Positions 44,125 through 56,297 of a DNA stretch of 64,000 nucleotides are shown in pieces. The translations under genes were made by a program, and so were the position numbers. The notes under the pieces are model-generated. The model saw only the letters and a program-made list of their open reading frames with translations, made no database searches and had not been told where the DNA came from. The number at the start of each line of letters is the position of its first letter. Positions within the stretch are counted from its first letter, which is position 1. The stretch comes from Cryptomeria japonica (lineage: Eukaryota > Streptophyta > Pinopsida > Cupressales > Cupressaceae): contig NC_081412.1 in NCBI RefSeq assembly GCF_030272615.1, forward strand, positions 697,560,156 to 697,624,155. The letters are read 5' to 3'.

Positions 44125-45707
44125 TGTTGGCATTATGTGAACCGGTATAAGGACATAATGATATTGTATGTTGTCATTGATGTCAATATGTGATATGAAG
44201 TGAACCGGCATATGTGATATGTGAGAAGAGAGAACCGACATATGTGTGAACCGGTATATATGCCGAAGTGAAGTGGTATATTTGTTCAAGATGAACCGGC
44301 ACATGGAAGCATTATGTGACTACCGGTTGGTAGGTAGTTTCAACTTCAGGATTTCCAGTTGGAGTACGTCAAGCCTATGTGACTCAATCAGTGCTCTTTG
44401 TATGATGAGTTAGCAGTATAATGGAGAACAGGTCGAGTTGCCACGTAAGCTCTTTGCATGTGAAGGATCTTGCATGAAGAAGACTATTCCTATCTACCTC
44501 GAGAATTTCCGAAGTTTGTCAAACGGTGATAATGCATGATGGGTTATCAGCCGCCATGAAATTGGCGGATAATGGAAGATGGAGAATGTATTGAGATCAA
44601 TTCAAGATTGTTTCATTTAATGTAGTATGATTCAACGATCAGGATTGAACTGCCTAAATTGCTTAACCTAACAGGTTTAGGGTTTAGGGTTTTTGCTACC
44701 GACCTATATGTTTCCTATAAGGTCGATGTTTTGTTTCTTTCTAAGGTTGTTGGCAAAAGTTGTGAGTGTGTATCCAAGGAAAGTAATACATGATTCTTGC
44801 CAGACCAAAGGAGAGAAGAGATACCTGCAAAGTGAAAGTGTAGAAGGTGAAGAGGAGCCAAAACGGATCTGCATTAGCATTGAGTATTGTTACCATATCA
44901 TTGTAAGTCCTATTGATCTCTAACCACTTCAATAGTTGTGAAATCCCTTAACAGGGTAGCCTTAACTAGCTTGATACAAATCCCTTAATAGGGTAGCTTT
45001 AACCGGCTTGATTCAAATCCCTTAACCAGGTAACTCGAAGTTAATGAGTTCTAAGAAGCTATAGAGCTTTGGAGATCCTTTAGCTATTGAGTTCTTGAAA
45101 TCCTTTAGAAGGTAACCCCAACCGGGTTTGACCCTTAATTGGGTATTGTAGCCATCCCTTAACCGGGTGATCCCTAACAAGATCGGTTCCTAGCAGAACT
45201 TATTGTAATGTCTTTAACCAGACAAGGCTCCTAATAAAGTGGACTTCTAAAGAGTTCAAAAGCATATTGTGGGTATTCATCCCCACCGTGGTTTTTACCA
45301 GTTGGGTTTCCACGTGGAAAATATGTGTGTCATGTGTGATGCTTTTGTCTTGTGATGCTTTGTTATTACTTGTTGAACATATGATGGTTCCGTGTTTTAT
45401 GCCTGTATATAAAACCTACTGAACTAACTATTGTGAAGATCAAATGATAGTTTACCTATTCATGCATGAGGGTGTAATGGTACTATAGTATTGAGCTAAG
45501 AGGAAAGCTTAGTGAGTGACCGGTTTATGATTGTTTTAGTTATTGTGGGACTTACCGGTTGCACTCTGTTCCAGCTAGTATCATCGCTTGCCAGTCATTT
45601 GGAGTATTTGCTGTCAAACCGGTTTTGGACTGTATTTTTGTTTGTATTGATTCACCCCTCCCGTCTCAGTACCAGTTTAGTACTATTGGTGCATCATTGA
45701 GTTATCA
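44125..45707 (+). repeat. E6 5' LTR
   Basis: 1583 bp, TGTTGGCATT...GTTATCA. It contains many ACCGG/AACCGGT boxes, TTGTCATTGATG at 44171-44182, two similar passages of AATCCCTTAAC.GGGTA (44940-45180), a TATATAAAA box at 45406-45414, and GATTCACCCCTCCCGTCTC near its end. Confidence 0.95.
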
Positions 45708-45722
45708 ATTGGTATCAGAGCA
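45708..45722 (+). other. E6 primer-binding site (initiator tRNA-Met type)
   Basis: ATTGGTATCAGAGCA follows the LTR directly and contains the canonical TGGTATCAGAGC complement of initiator tRNA-Met. Confidence 0.9.
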
Positions 45723-45776
45723 CTCTAGGTCCTATGTGTTGTAAGCTTAACCGCTTGAGGTAAAGATCCCAGTCAA

Positions 45777-46890
45777 ATGATGAAGAGGGAAGGTCCAAAG
45801 TTTAAAAAGGAAAATTTTGGTATATGGAAAGATAGGATGAAGATATTCATCAGAAGCATGGGTGCTCAACACTAGAGTTATGTTGAGAATGTCTATGTTG
45901 TCCCTATTGGTACTCTCACCGATGACCAAAAGAGAGAGATACAAGAAAATGGGCAAGTCATGGAAGTCGTCATCAGTAGTCTATCCAACATTGAGTTTAT
46001 TGATGTTCAGGACAAGGTAAATCCCAAAGAGGTATGGGATGCTCTTGAAAATATCTATGGTGGTGATGAACATGTAAAACAGGCTAAGGAAGAAACCCTG
46101 AGAGGGAAGTTTGAAGATATGCGGATGGTTGAAGGTGAGACCATTCAACAGTATGGAATAAGAATCAAAATAGTTGTTGGAGAAATCAAGAGTGCAGGTG
46201 GTAAAATAGAAGATTCCACTGTGGTAAGCAAAGTCCTGATATCCCTGTTGCCGGTCTATGCAATAAGGGTTGCTGCTATCTAGGAGCTGAGATCAATAGA
46301 TAAGTCTAAGGTATCCTTGGACTCCATCATAGCCAAGTTAATAGCCTATGAGCTAAATAGTTTTGATGGTAGTGTTCAAAAGACTGAATCAACATTTAAA
46401 GCCTCTGCTATACCATCTAGAAAAGGAAAAGAAGCTATCACTAGTGGGGAACCTAGTCAGAGCAGAGAAATGAATGATGAGGAGATTCTGATGGTATTTG
46501 AAGCTCTCCTTGCCAGGAAGCTTCCTAAAGGAACCGGTAAATACAAAGGTAAGCTACCTTTGAAATTCTTTTCTTGTAACTAGATAGGACATATTGCTAT
46601 AAACTGTCCTAATGGCGATAACAAGGACAAACCAGAAAGATTCAAGAAATTCAAAGGAGGAAACCAGAGAAACTATTTTGTGGCAATTGATGAAGGTGTC
46701 ACAGATGAGGAATTAGAAGATGAAGAGAATGAAGATATTGTGTTTGTTGCTGTAAAGGAAGATGTGGCAGACAAGAAGGCTCTTGTCTCTAGGTTTGATA
46801 ATTGCAATTAGTGGATCATTGAAAGTGGCTATTCTAACAATATGACAGGTGACCGGAGCAAGTTTCTATCTTTGGAGGAGTATGATGGTG
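45777..46890 (+). pseudogene. E6 gag and protease
   Basis: The frame begins with two ATGs at 45777 and 45780 (MMKREGPKFKKENFGIWK). It shows the copia gag pattern: VWDALENIYGGDEHVKQAKEETLRGKFEDMRMVEGETIQQYG. A knuckle CNxIGHIAINC lies at about 46573-46605 with its third position a TAG. The protease motif at 46812-46850 reads WIIESGYSNNMTG, with the catalytic Asp replaced by Glu. TAG codons occur at about 45873, 46281, 46581 and 46809. A one-base deletion near 46890 shifts the frame before the pre-integrase region. Gag would form the particle and bind RNA; this copy cannot make an intact protein. Confidence 0.9.
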
Positions 46891-49867
46891 GTGTGTTCAC
46901 TTTGGAAATGATGCACCATGCATGGTCAAAGGTAGAGGGTCCATCTCTCTGAATGGAAAGAGAAATGCTAACAATGTGTACTGGGTTGATGGACTTAGAC
47001 ATAACCTTCTAAGTGTTGCCCAGCTAAATGACAGTGGCCTCACTCTGGAATTCAAGAATGGAATTTGTAGAATCAAAGGAAAAGATGGTGAATTGGTGGC
47101 CACTAGCATGCAAACCAAAGGTAGCCTATTTCATCTTAATGCAAATATAAGTACATGTCTTATGGCTAAGCTTGATGATAGCTAGATATGGCATAGGAGA
47201 CTCTGCCATGTAAACTTTGATAACATTGTGAAGGCTAGTAAGATCAAGGCAGTTAGAGGGTTGCCGGTGCTAAGCGAACCAGATAATACCTTATGAAGAG
47301 AGTGTCAATTGGCAAAAATGTATTCCTCAACCTTTAACGGTAAATCTTTCACTATTGACAACTTGCTTGATCTTGTACATACTGATTTATGTGGTCCTAT
47401 GAAAACTAGAAGTGTGCATGGTGATAGGTACTTCATCATTCTCAGTGATGACTGCTCAAGAATGATGTGGGTCACATTCTTGAAAGACAAGTCTGAAGCC
47501 TTTATGAAATTCAAAGCTTTTAGAGCATTAGTGGAGAAGGAAAGCGACAAAAGGATCAAGTGTCTCAAAATTGATCAAGGAGGGGAATTCACTTTCGGTG
47601 AATTCAACAAGTATTGTGAAGAATTTGGCATCAAGAGGCAACTATCTACCCCCTGGACTCCACAATAGAATGGCCTAGCAGAGAGGAATAACTGGACTAT
47701 GGTTGAAGTAGCTAGAACCATGTTGATTCAAGGAGAGGTAGCTCACACCTTTTGGAGAGAAGCGGTGAGCACTGCAGTCTACACAATGAATCAGGTACTC
47801 ATCAAGAAAGGTAAGGATAAAACTCCTTATGAGTACTGGACCGGTAAGACACTTGTGGTTAGCTACTTTAGAGTGTTTGGTAGCAAATGCTACATCAAGA
47901 GGAGTGAACACCAAAGCAAATTTGATGCAAAATATGATGAGGGAATATTCCTAGGATATTCCACCAAGAGTAAAGCTTTCAAGTGTTATAACAATAGGAG
48001 TCAGAGAAATATGGAAAGTATCAATGTAAGAGTTGATGAATCCTCTGAGAAAACTGAGGAAACTGGTAGTGAGCAAGCTATAAATGAACCAGTTGCAACC
48101 TTCTAGGAACCGGTTGTCAGTCAACTGAGTACCAGTAATAGTGTTCCTGAACTGGTAAATGCTGATATTGATGAAGATGAGGATGAAGAGGAAAAGCAAG
48201 AAGAACCTGTTAAGACCATTCCTTGGTATGTCAAGCTGAATCATGATCCTAAACAGATCATAGGAGATAAGGATGTAGGAGTCCTTACAAGAAGAAAGAT
48301 CAGAGAAAACTCATGTATGATCTCTGAATTTGAGCCTAAATCATTCAAAGAGGCTCATAAAGATGAAGACAGGATGAAGGCAATGGAAGAGGAACTTGAC
48401 CAGATAGAGAAAAATGGTACATGGTCCTTGGTACCTAGACCGGAGCATAAAAATGTCATTGGCACCAAATGGGTATTCAGAGACAAGCTGAATGAGGATG
48501 GCACAGTGATTAGGGATAAAGCTAGATTGGTGTGCAAAGGATATGCTCAAGAAGAAAGAGAAGACTATGGAGAAAACTTTTCTCCTGTAGCCAGATTGGA
48601 AGGAGTTCGTATGCTTCTTGCATATGTAGCTTTTAAAAGGTTCAAAATATATCAAATGGATGTAAAGTCTGCATTCCTAAATGGTGTACTTGAAGAGGAG
48701 GTGTATATTGAGCAACCAGATGGGTTTGCCCTATCTGAAGATAGTGACATGGTATGTAGGATACATAAAGCATTATATGGTCTAAAGCAAGCGCCTAGGG
48801 CTTGGTATGAGCACCTACATTCCCATCTTGTGAAGATTGGATTTGAGAGAACAAGTGAAGATAGCAATATCTACTTGGAGTCTAAAGGAGATCAGATCCT
48901 GATCTATGAGGTTTTTGTTGATGAAATTATCTTTGGTGGAGATGACAAGATGAGTCATGAGTTTGCTGATGAGATGAAGAAAGAATTTGAGATGTCACTC
49001 ATAGGGGAGATTAAGTTCTTCATTGGACTACAGATCCAACAGATGAAAGATGGAATCTTTATCACTCAGTCCAAATATGTCAAAGAGGTGTTGAAGACTT
49101 TTGGCATGGAAGATAGCAAACTGGTTGGTACACCAATGGTGACCAGTTGCAAATTGTCAAAAGAGGATGATTCCACACTGGTTGATGAGAAGGAATACCG
49201 ACCAATGATTGGTAAGTTGCATTATGTAGTGCATAGCAGACCGGATATTGCACATGCAGTTGGCATTACTGCAAGGTTCCAGAAAAGTCCAAGAGAATCC
49301 CACTTGATTGCAGTCAAGCGGATTCTTAGGTATCTAAAGGGAATAGTTGACTATGGATTGTGGTACCCATACAACAATGATTTCAATTTGAAAGTGTCCA
49401 TAGATTCTGATTGGGCAGGTAATGTGGATGACTGGAAAAGCACAACCGGTGGTGCATTTTTTCTTGGTGGTAGACTGGTCTCATGGATGAGTAAAAAGTA
49501 GAGTTGTATCTCTCAGTCTACAACAGAAGTAGAGTATGTTGCAACTTTCATGAACTGCACTCAGACAATTTGGATGAAGCATGTTTTAAATGGCTTCAAA
49601 ATCCCTGTATTTGAACCGGTAAGTATATTCTGTGATAACACAAGTGCTATCAATATTTCAAAGAATCCGGTTTTACATTCTAGAACCAAGCATTTTGAGG
49701 TTAAGTATCATTTCTTGAGGGAAAAGGTTCAGAATAAAGAGATTGCACTGGAACATGTTTCCAGTAAGGAGCAGTTAGCAGACATATTCGCCAAGCGTCT
49801 TCCAAAGACTACATTTGTGCATTTAAGAGGTGAATTGGGGGTACTGCCCCTTCAGGTGGTGAACTAA
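46891..49867 (+). pseudogene. E6 pol: integrase, reverse transcriptase, RNase H
   Basis: One plus frame with stops. The GAG-pre-integrase segment (46922-47280) has the WHRRLCHVNF zinc-binding start. The integrase core (47340-47720) has HTDLCGPM, KIDQGGEF and NGLAERNN, with a TAG just before the last. The capsid-like FGSKCY and FLGYS blocks follow. Reverse transcriptase (48360-49130) shows [36 protein letters not shown] and [12 protein letters not shown]. Its active site is FVDE at 48914-48925, not YVDD, so the second metal ligand is changed. RNase H (49390-49867) has [20 protein letters not shown], a TAG at 49499-49501, EVEYVA and HFEVKYHFLRE. The 394-codon RT stretch is the longest intact part. 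Confidence 0.93.
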
Positions 49868-50096
49868 AAGTATTTGTTCCACATTAGTGAGGTATTGTAT
49901 AGTCAAATTTTTGTTGATTGATGTGTTGAAGGATGCTACTCCTTAGGGGGAGCAGCATAATAGAACAGGGATGCTTGTGCCTCCATTGTGGCATTGTTGT
50001 CAAAGTGGGGCAAGGAGTGAAGCGGAAAAGATATCTGCAGAAAATGGGGGAGAAGATGTGAAGCAGAGAGATATCTTTGTATATTGCCATCAATTC

Positions 50097-50109
50097 CAAA
50101 GGGGGAGAT
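50097..50109 (+). other. E6 polypurine tract
   Basis: An AAAGGGGGG-type purine tract followed by AGAT abuts the 3' LTR. A second tract, TTAGGGGGAGCAG, lies upstream at about 49945. Confidence 0.85.
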
Positions 50110-51676
50110 TGTTGGCATTATGTGAACCAATATAAGGACATAATGATATTGTATGTTGTCATTGATGTCAATATATGATATGAAGTGAACTGGCATATGT
50201 GATATGTGAGAAGAGAGAACCGACATATGTGTGAACCAGTATATATGCCAAAGTGAAGCGGTATATTTGTTCAAGATGAACCGACACATGGAAGCATTGT
50301 GTGACTACTGGTTGGTAGGTAGTTTCCACTTTAGGATTTCCGGTTGGAGTACCTCAAGCCTGTGTGACTCAATCGGTGGTCTTTGTATGATGAGTTAGCA
50401 ATATAATGGAGAATAGGTTGAGTTGCCACGTAAGCTCTGTGCGCGTGAAGGATCTTGCATGAAGAAGACTATTCCTATCTACCTCGGGACTGTGAGAAAT
50501 TTGTCAAATGGTGATAATGTGTGATGGGTTATCAGCCGCCATGAAATCGGCAGATAATGGATGATGGAGAATGTATTGAGATCGATTCAAGATTGTTTCA
50601 TTTAATGTAGTATGATTCAACAATCAGGATTGAACCGCCTGAATTGCTTAACCTAACAGGTTTAGGGTTTAGGGTTTTTGCTACCTACCTATATGTTTCG
50701 TATAAAGTTGATGCTGTGTTTCTTTCTAAGGTTGTTGGTAAAAGTTGTGAGTGTGTATCCAAGGAAAGTGATACATGATTCTTGCCAAACCAAAGGAGAG
50801 CAGAGATACCTACAAAGTGAATGTGCAGAAGGTGAAGAGGAGCCAAAACAGATCTGCATTAACATTGAGTGTTGTTACCAGATCATTGTAATTCCTATTG
50901 ATCTCTAACCACTTCAACAGTTGTGAAATCCCTTAACAGGGTAGCCTTAACTGGCTTGATACAAATCCCTTAATAGGGTACCTTTAACTGGCTTGATTCA
51001 AATCCCTTAACCAGGTAACTTGAAGTTAATGAGTTCTGAGAAGCTATAGAGCTCTGGAGATCTTTTAGCTATTGAGTTCTTGAAATCCTCTAACAAGGTA
51101 ACCCCAACCAGGTATTGTAGCCATCCCTTAACCGGGTGATCCCTAACAGGATCGGTTCCTAGCAGAACTTATTGTAATGTCTTTAACTGAACAAGGCTCC
51201 TAACAGAGCGGACTTCTAAAGAGTTCAAAAGCAGATTGTGGGTATTCATCCCCACCATGGTTTTTCCCAGTTGGGTTTCCACATGGAAAATATGTGTGTC
51301 ATGTGTGATGCTTTTGTCTTGTGATGCTTTGTTATTACCTGTTGAACATATGATGGTTCCGTGTTTTATGCCTGTCTATAAAACATACTGAACTAACTGT
51401 TGTGAAGATCAGATGATAGTTTACCTATTCATGCATGAGGGTGTAATGGTACTATAGTATTGAGCTAAGAGGAAAGCTCAGTGAGTGACCGGTTTATAAT
51501 TGTTTTAGTTATTTTGGGTCTTACTGGTTGCACTCTATTCTAGCCAGTATCACCGCTTGCCAGTCATTTGGAGTATTTGCTGTCAAACTAGTTTTGGACT
51601 GTATTTTTGTTTGTACTAATTCACCCCCCCCCTCTCAGTAATGGTTTGGTACTATTGGTTCATGATTGAGTTATCA
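50110..51676 (+). repeat. E6 3' LTR
   Basis: 1567 bp. It is collinear with the 5' LTR, but many ACCGG boxes have become ACCAG, ACTGG or ACCAA, the expected decay of methylated CpG/CHG sites. It is followed by TSD ATACA. Confidence 0.95.
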
Positions 51677-51681
51677 ATACA

Positions 51682-53162
51682 TCCCCAGATGACAATTTAG
51701 ACAGGCTCATATGACAAACTAGAAATCTCTCACGACAAAGGCATAAACTTGTACGAGCTTTCTCATAGAACCAGTCAGCAAAAGATAACACAAAATCCTC
51801 TACTAAACTGACTTGTATGACAATTCTCAATGGACCAGATGATAAACTAGATTTCTCGTATAATAAAATAGAAAGCTCATACAACTTAGGACATAACAAT
51901 GACAAAATTTTGTTTGGACATATTTTTGATCAACAAAGTTTGATGTTTTGCTTTTGTTTTCCATTTTTTTAGATGTCTGATTTTCTACTTTAGGGATGAA
52001 GACACAACAAACATATGATATGATAAGTGACCTCAAGCACAATACACTAAATCCTAAGAAAGTTGGTTGAGAGAGAAAACCTTTGCTTGCAAACTTAGGT
52101 ACACATCCAATAGATAATTAGAATACAATTGTTGAGTCTCACGCAATGGATTCTCAATGCCATATTATCCAACTCCAAATGCTAATGGGGGCATGATATG
52201 GAAAGTGTCTTGGGAGAGTTACTATCTTTCTTACACAAAGATTATCCCCCTTTCGGAAAAGAATCGGGTAGCCTCTATCTTAGGGTTCGTAGTAAGGGTT
52301 TTTGATTGAAATTACCCCTTGTAGTCATGCAAGTGCGATTGAGGCCTATAGCACTACAAGGTACCCAAACAAGAAGTAGTCACGCAAGTGTGATTGAGAC
52401 CGTGAGGCCCTACTAAATGTATGATATGAGAGATCTCAAAAGAGAAAACTCAAATAATCCTATCCTCTGACACTTTAATCCCAAGAGGCCTATTTTTTAG
52501 AGTGAGTCAGAAAGATTAGGTCTAGCTATACTCACTTGGGTCGTTCTCACAGGGTGATTATTTTTTCCCACTATGACAGGCTTGCTAAAGGTAATCAAAT
52601 CTCAAACATAGAAGTGCTTCAAGGGTCAGGATTTCTAATTGTCCAAATGGACAAGAGCATACTCTCCTACCTTTTAGACAACTTCTCAAACATAGAAAAC
52701 ATGATGTTCATTTACCATTAGCAAAATAAGTGTGCCTAGAAAACTTAAAGAAGACACAAAGATTGGTTGAGTTCTCCCTTAGGTAACCTGGAAAATAGAT
52801 ACATTAGTAGTCATGTTGTTTTGATGAAATGAAGCTTTGACAAGCGTAATCTTCATAAATTGTTCTACAAAAACCAGTTAGGCTTCTAGAAAATTTCACA
52901 AATAGACCATGGTTAGCATTAGTAATAGCCAAATTGAAGCATGAAAACCCTAAAATGTAATCTGTTTTGAAAACATAGATTAAAAATTTCGTACGAGTAT
53001 TATCACCTGCTCATATGGGTATTCTCACCTTCTCGTACGAGTACACAAAGTAACTTGTACGATACTGCAAATGAACTCGTACGAGATTCTGAATCAGACC
53101 CAACCAAAAACTTGCTAGATTGAAAATTTGATGATGCTAACAGGCTAAAAATGAGATTTCGA
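51682..53162 (-). other. E5 leader between PBS and the E6 insertion
   Basis: 1.5 kb without a recognisable gene. On the minus strand GAGAACGACCCAAGT (52534-52548) matches the E4 leader exactly. At 52988-53087 four copies of a TCGTACGAG-type palindrome occur (two exact, two with changes). Two GTGATTGAG..CACGCAAGTG-like passages lie at 52325-52410. Confidence 0.6.
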
Positions 53163-53183
53163 GCCCCACGGTGGGTGCCAAAA
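53163..53183 (-). other. E5 primer-binding site
   Basis: On the minus strand TTTTGGCACCCACCGTGGGG follows the 5' LTR directly. It has the same form as the E4 PBS. Confidence 0.75.
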
Positions 53184-54358
53184 TGTTGTGCCAGTGAAGT
53201 GTGGTACCTGCAGCTGCAACATAAACACTCAATAGATCGTTACAAGAATGGTTAGAAAATTAAAAGCAAATGAAATATAAACCATGACAAATCGACCTAT
53301 CACCTCCTAAGAGATGCGAGTGTGGATTTGCTATCAGATCTAGATAAGCAATCCTAGTGACTTGACTACACCTAGACAGAGGATTTGAAATGATGATGAT
53401 ATGAAAACTAGATGAGATTTATTATGCTAGATTGATCCAAGAGTATAATTAGGCTAATGATATGCATGATTAAGCTATGGTGATGCAATTAAGCTAGAAA
53501 AGAGATTGATTAAGCTACATGATTCAACAATTATGCTATGAAATAATCAAATTAAACTAGATCTAAGATGCAATTGCCTATAATAACAATGCTCAAATGA
53601 TATGCTAGAATGGACATGCCTATAGTAACAATGCCTAGATTTATAATGAGATGGGATCCTTTGTGCTCCAAAATGGAGGATATTTATAGGATTTCCAAGG
53701 CTAGGGGTGGGGTGGTAGGAATCAATAGTCAAGATTGAGTTTGAATATATCAAGGGTGAAATTGGAGGAGGCTGGAGAAGAGGTTGGAGGAAGGGACACT
53801 TCTCATCTCTATGGTGACAAGTGTCAAGGATCCTTTCTCATAAGAGGGCAAGTGTCCAAGAGAAGAGACATGTGGCCAAAGTGCCATGTGTCTCAAGGGG
53901 AGAATATCCACACCATAGGAGGTTAGGATAAGGATGTTAGAATGTGCAAGATAGGATAGGGTTATTTAAACCCAAGGTTAGGTGGAATGGGTTAGGTTAG
54001 AGGGATGGTTAGGTTAGGTGGTTAGAAGTTAGGAGGCATGTGGGTAATTTGAATTTAAAAATTCAAATAATAGGAAAAGACTAATTAATTTTCAACAAGT
54101 TATAAACTGATTTGTTTTAATTAATTAGGGGATTAGAAGAATTGAGTGAATGGGGGGAGGAATAATTGATTTGAATTAATTAATCAAAGGGGACTTATTG
54201 AAATGAACCTATTAAATAAATCCTTAGATTTATTAATAAGTAGATGAAAGGGAGAATTTAGTCAAATTGCTAATGAATTCAATTAAATTAGGAAGGGGGA
54301 TTAATTAAATAATTGCTTATTTAATTAAATATCTTCAGACCTTTTTAAGGTGTGTACA
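53184..54358 (-). repeat. E5 5' LTR
   Basis: 1175 bp. It keeps the canonical TGTTGTGCC start on the plus strand and ends GTGTACA. A TATA box (CCTATAAATA, minus) lies at 53681-53690, matching the other LTR. TSD CTACC follows. Confidence 0.92.
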
Positions 54359-54363
54359 CTACC

Positions 54364-55956
54364 AAAGAAAACACATAAATAAATCTTCACAAAGTCAAAA
54401 CAAAAAACTTATAAATAATCATACCTAAATGAGCAGCTTAAACAAGCTTTAAAATTGAACTTAGTATCTTGATAAGTTTTGAAGAGAAAGATAGCAATTT
54501 AAAGAAGATTTCCACATCATTTCTTAAATTCATTAAAGTCTATGTTGGATCTCTTTTATTTTTCATTTTCAGTTTTCATTTTTCTTGGTCTCACAAGCCT
54601 ATTCCAAGTTGAGGAGCTGAGTTATCTTTTATCATTTGTGTAAGTATTGTCTTTTGAGTCTTTATCTACTCTTAGGTTTGTGTACTCCACTTTTAATATA
54701 TTCTTTTGGGATCACAAATTTTTGGAGATCTAGCTCAACTTTGATTAGTTTTAGCTTTGAAGAAACAAGTATATTTTATCAAATCAAAGTATCCAATATT
54801 ATTCAAGGTATTACATCTTACACATGACAACTACAAGAACACATTATAAGAAAAATATGAAGTAAATTCAAAATAAATTATTGAATTTCTTGAAATTAAA
54901 TCCTCCCTAGAGGAATCTCAAAATGTTCCATCTTCATATTCAAAGGTTCCTCCTATTGTAGAAGATCTTGACAAAATCCCTACACTGGATGACATACAAT
55001 AATTTGACCAAGATCCTAAATGGATGAAAGTTGTAGAAATGGACTTAAATCCTAATTACTAATTTTAGTTGCTAGCTCAAAAGGCTACCAAGGCTCCCAG
55101 TGACTTTATCATTACCACTAAAAAATAATTAAATATAATAGATTTTACTACAACTAGACAAACAAATATAGGTAGTGTATCCATCCAATGCATACCATTT
55201 TATGAGATATAGACTCCACCATATATCACCTCTAAAGTTTAATGAAATTCATATTGAGAGACACATGATTAATTCACATCTGATCTATCTCCTCCTATTG
55301 CACCTTCTATACCCATCTCCAACACTAGTGTGCCAAACATGTCCCTTCCACCAAATCTTTCCCAAGTAGGTCATGTAGCATCATTTCTTTGATACTTATC
55401 AACCACACACCATCCAACATCCCAAATAATTTCAATCTTACCCCTTCATTCCACTTACCAACAAACTCAACCAATGGTATCCCATGACTATACTTATCAC
55501 CAAAACTACATTGCACAAATTCACCTACCTATAACCACATATACCACTAGGTCAACCACTTAGTTCTACATATATTCCCCCAAGCCACATTTATTAATTT
55601 TTAATATTTAAAATATACTAAGATTTTAGATTCTAATTAAGTAATGCATACAATCAAATTAACATCTAATGTACTAGACAGACAATAGATGATAGAAAAT
55701 AATTGCCTAAAAAATGACAAGGAAAAGAGAACGGTAAAATTACAACAAAAAATTGAATGACAATAAAAATAATAAGAGGCCAATTAAATTAAAAGAGTTC
55801 AAGAAATTAAAAAAAAAAAATCAAAGACCTAAATAAAAGAAAAAAAAAACAATAGAAGCTAAGAAAAATAGTTACTATGTTGCCTTCTTTGTCAATCTTG
55901 ATTTTACTCATTTTCATTTTATATTTTATTTATTAAATAATTACATCTCATGTATG
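54364..55956. other. Unassigned flank between E5 and LTR F
   Basis: This is the continuation of the sequence into which E5 inserted. Two faint coding-like stretches on the plus strand (54860-55120 and 55260-55420) are broken by many stops, and I could not match them to a family. 55800-55860 is A-rich simple sequence. I see no complete gene or element here. Confidence 0.4.
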
Positions 55957-56297
55957 TGTTGGTGAGAGACACTGTATTGGTTGCATTTAGTGCATGATGA
56001 ATGTTTTTGGGTTGTCATTGATGGCAAATCAGATAAAATATCACATCCAATATATGCAAAATTGTTCAACTAGAAGTTTGATATTCATTTTTGCTTAAGT
56101 CTAGAAGGTGGAATACAAAGTATGGGTACATTGAGAAGATCTCCATTTTGGTTGCATAATTTTGATTGTAGTGAAAGAGTTATATGGTTAGATGTTTGAG
56201 ATAACTTGATTCGCAATCCTAGTCTCTAGTATTGAATCTTGTGCAATATTGAAGATCCAGTATAGGGTAATTTAGGAAGAACAAAGTTACTTTGGCA
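55957..56297 (+). repeat. F: 5' part of another copia-type LTR, cut by E7
   Basis: It begins TGTTGGTGAGAGACAC and has TTGTCATTGATG at 56012-56023, 55 bp in, the same arrangement as the E6 and E7 LTRs. E7 starts at 56298, and the rest of F may continue at 63831. Confidence 0.5.

Larger units (their letters stand above)
44125..51676 (+). mobile_element. E6: full-length Ty1/copia element inside E5
   Basis: 7552 bp, LTRs 44125-45707 and 50110-51676, TSD ATACA at 44120-44124 and 51677-51681. Domain order is gag, protease, integrase, reverse transcriptase, RNase H, the copia order. About 10 differences occur in the first 208 bp of the LTR pair. One frameshift, about nine nonsense codons and two altered catalytic residues make it inactive. 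Confidence 0.96.
37031..54358 (-). mobile_element. E5: Tat/Ogre-like gypsy element, RT-less, hosting E6
   Basis: LTRs at 37031-38195 and 53184-54358 with perfect TSD CTACC at 37026-37030 and 54359-54363. Total span is 17.3 kb, including the 7.6-kb E6 insertion. Its coding remnants match E4 closely in the protease and integrase tail. Unlike E4 it keeps RNase H and the whole integrase, but it lacks reverse transcriptase and the gag core. The LTRs differ at about 12 of the first 90 positions compared, so E5 is much older than E4. Confidence 0.92.

Noticed and set aside
48341-48655. Minus-strand ORFs opposite the E6 reverse transcriptase
   Set aside because: They are shadows of the real plus-strand coding frame.
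54860-55420. Coding-like stretch in the E5-F interval
   Set aside because: Many stops and no family match. It could be an old retroelement but is not supportable.
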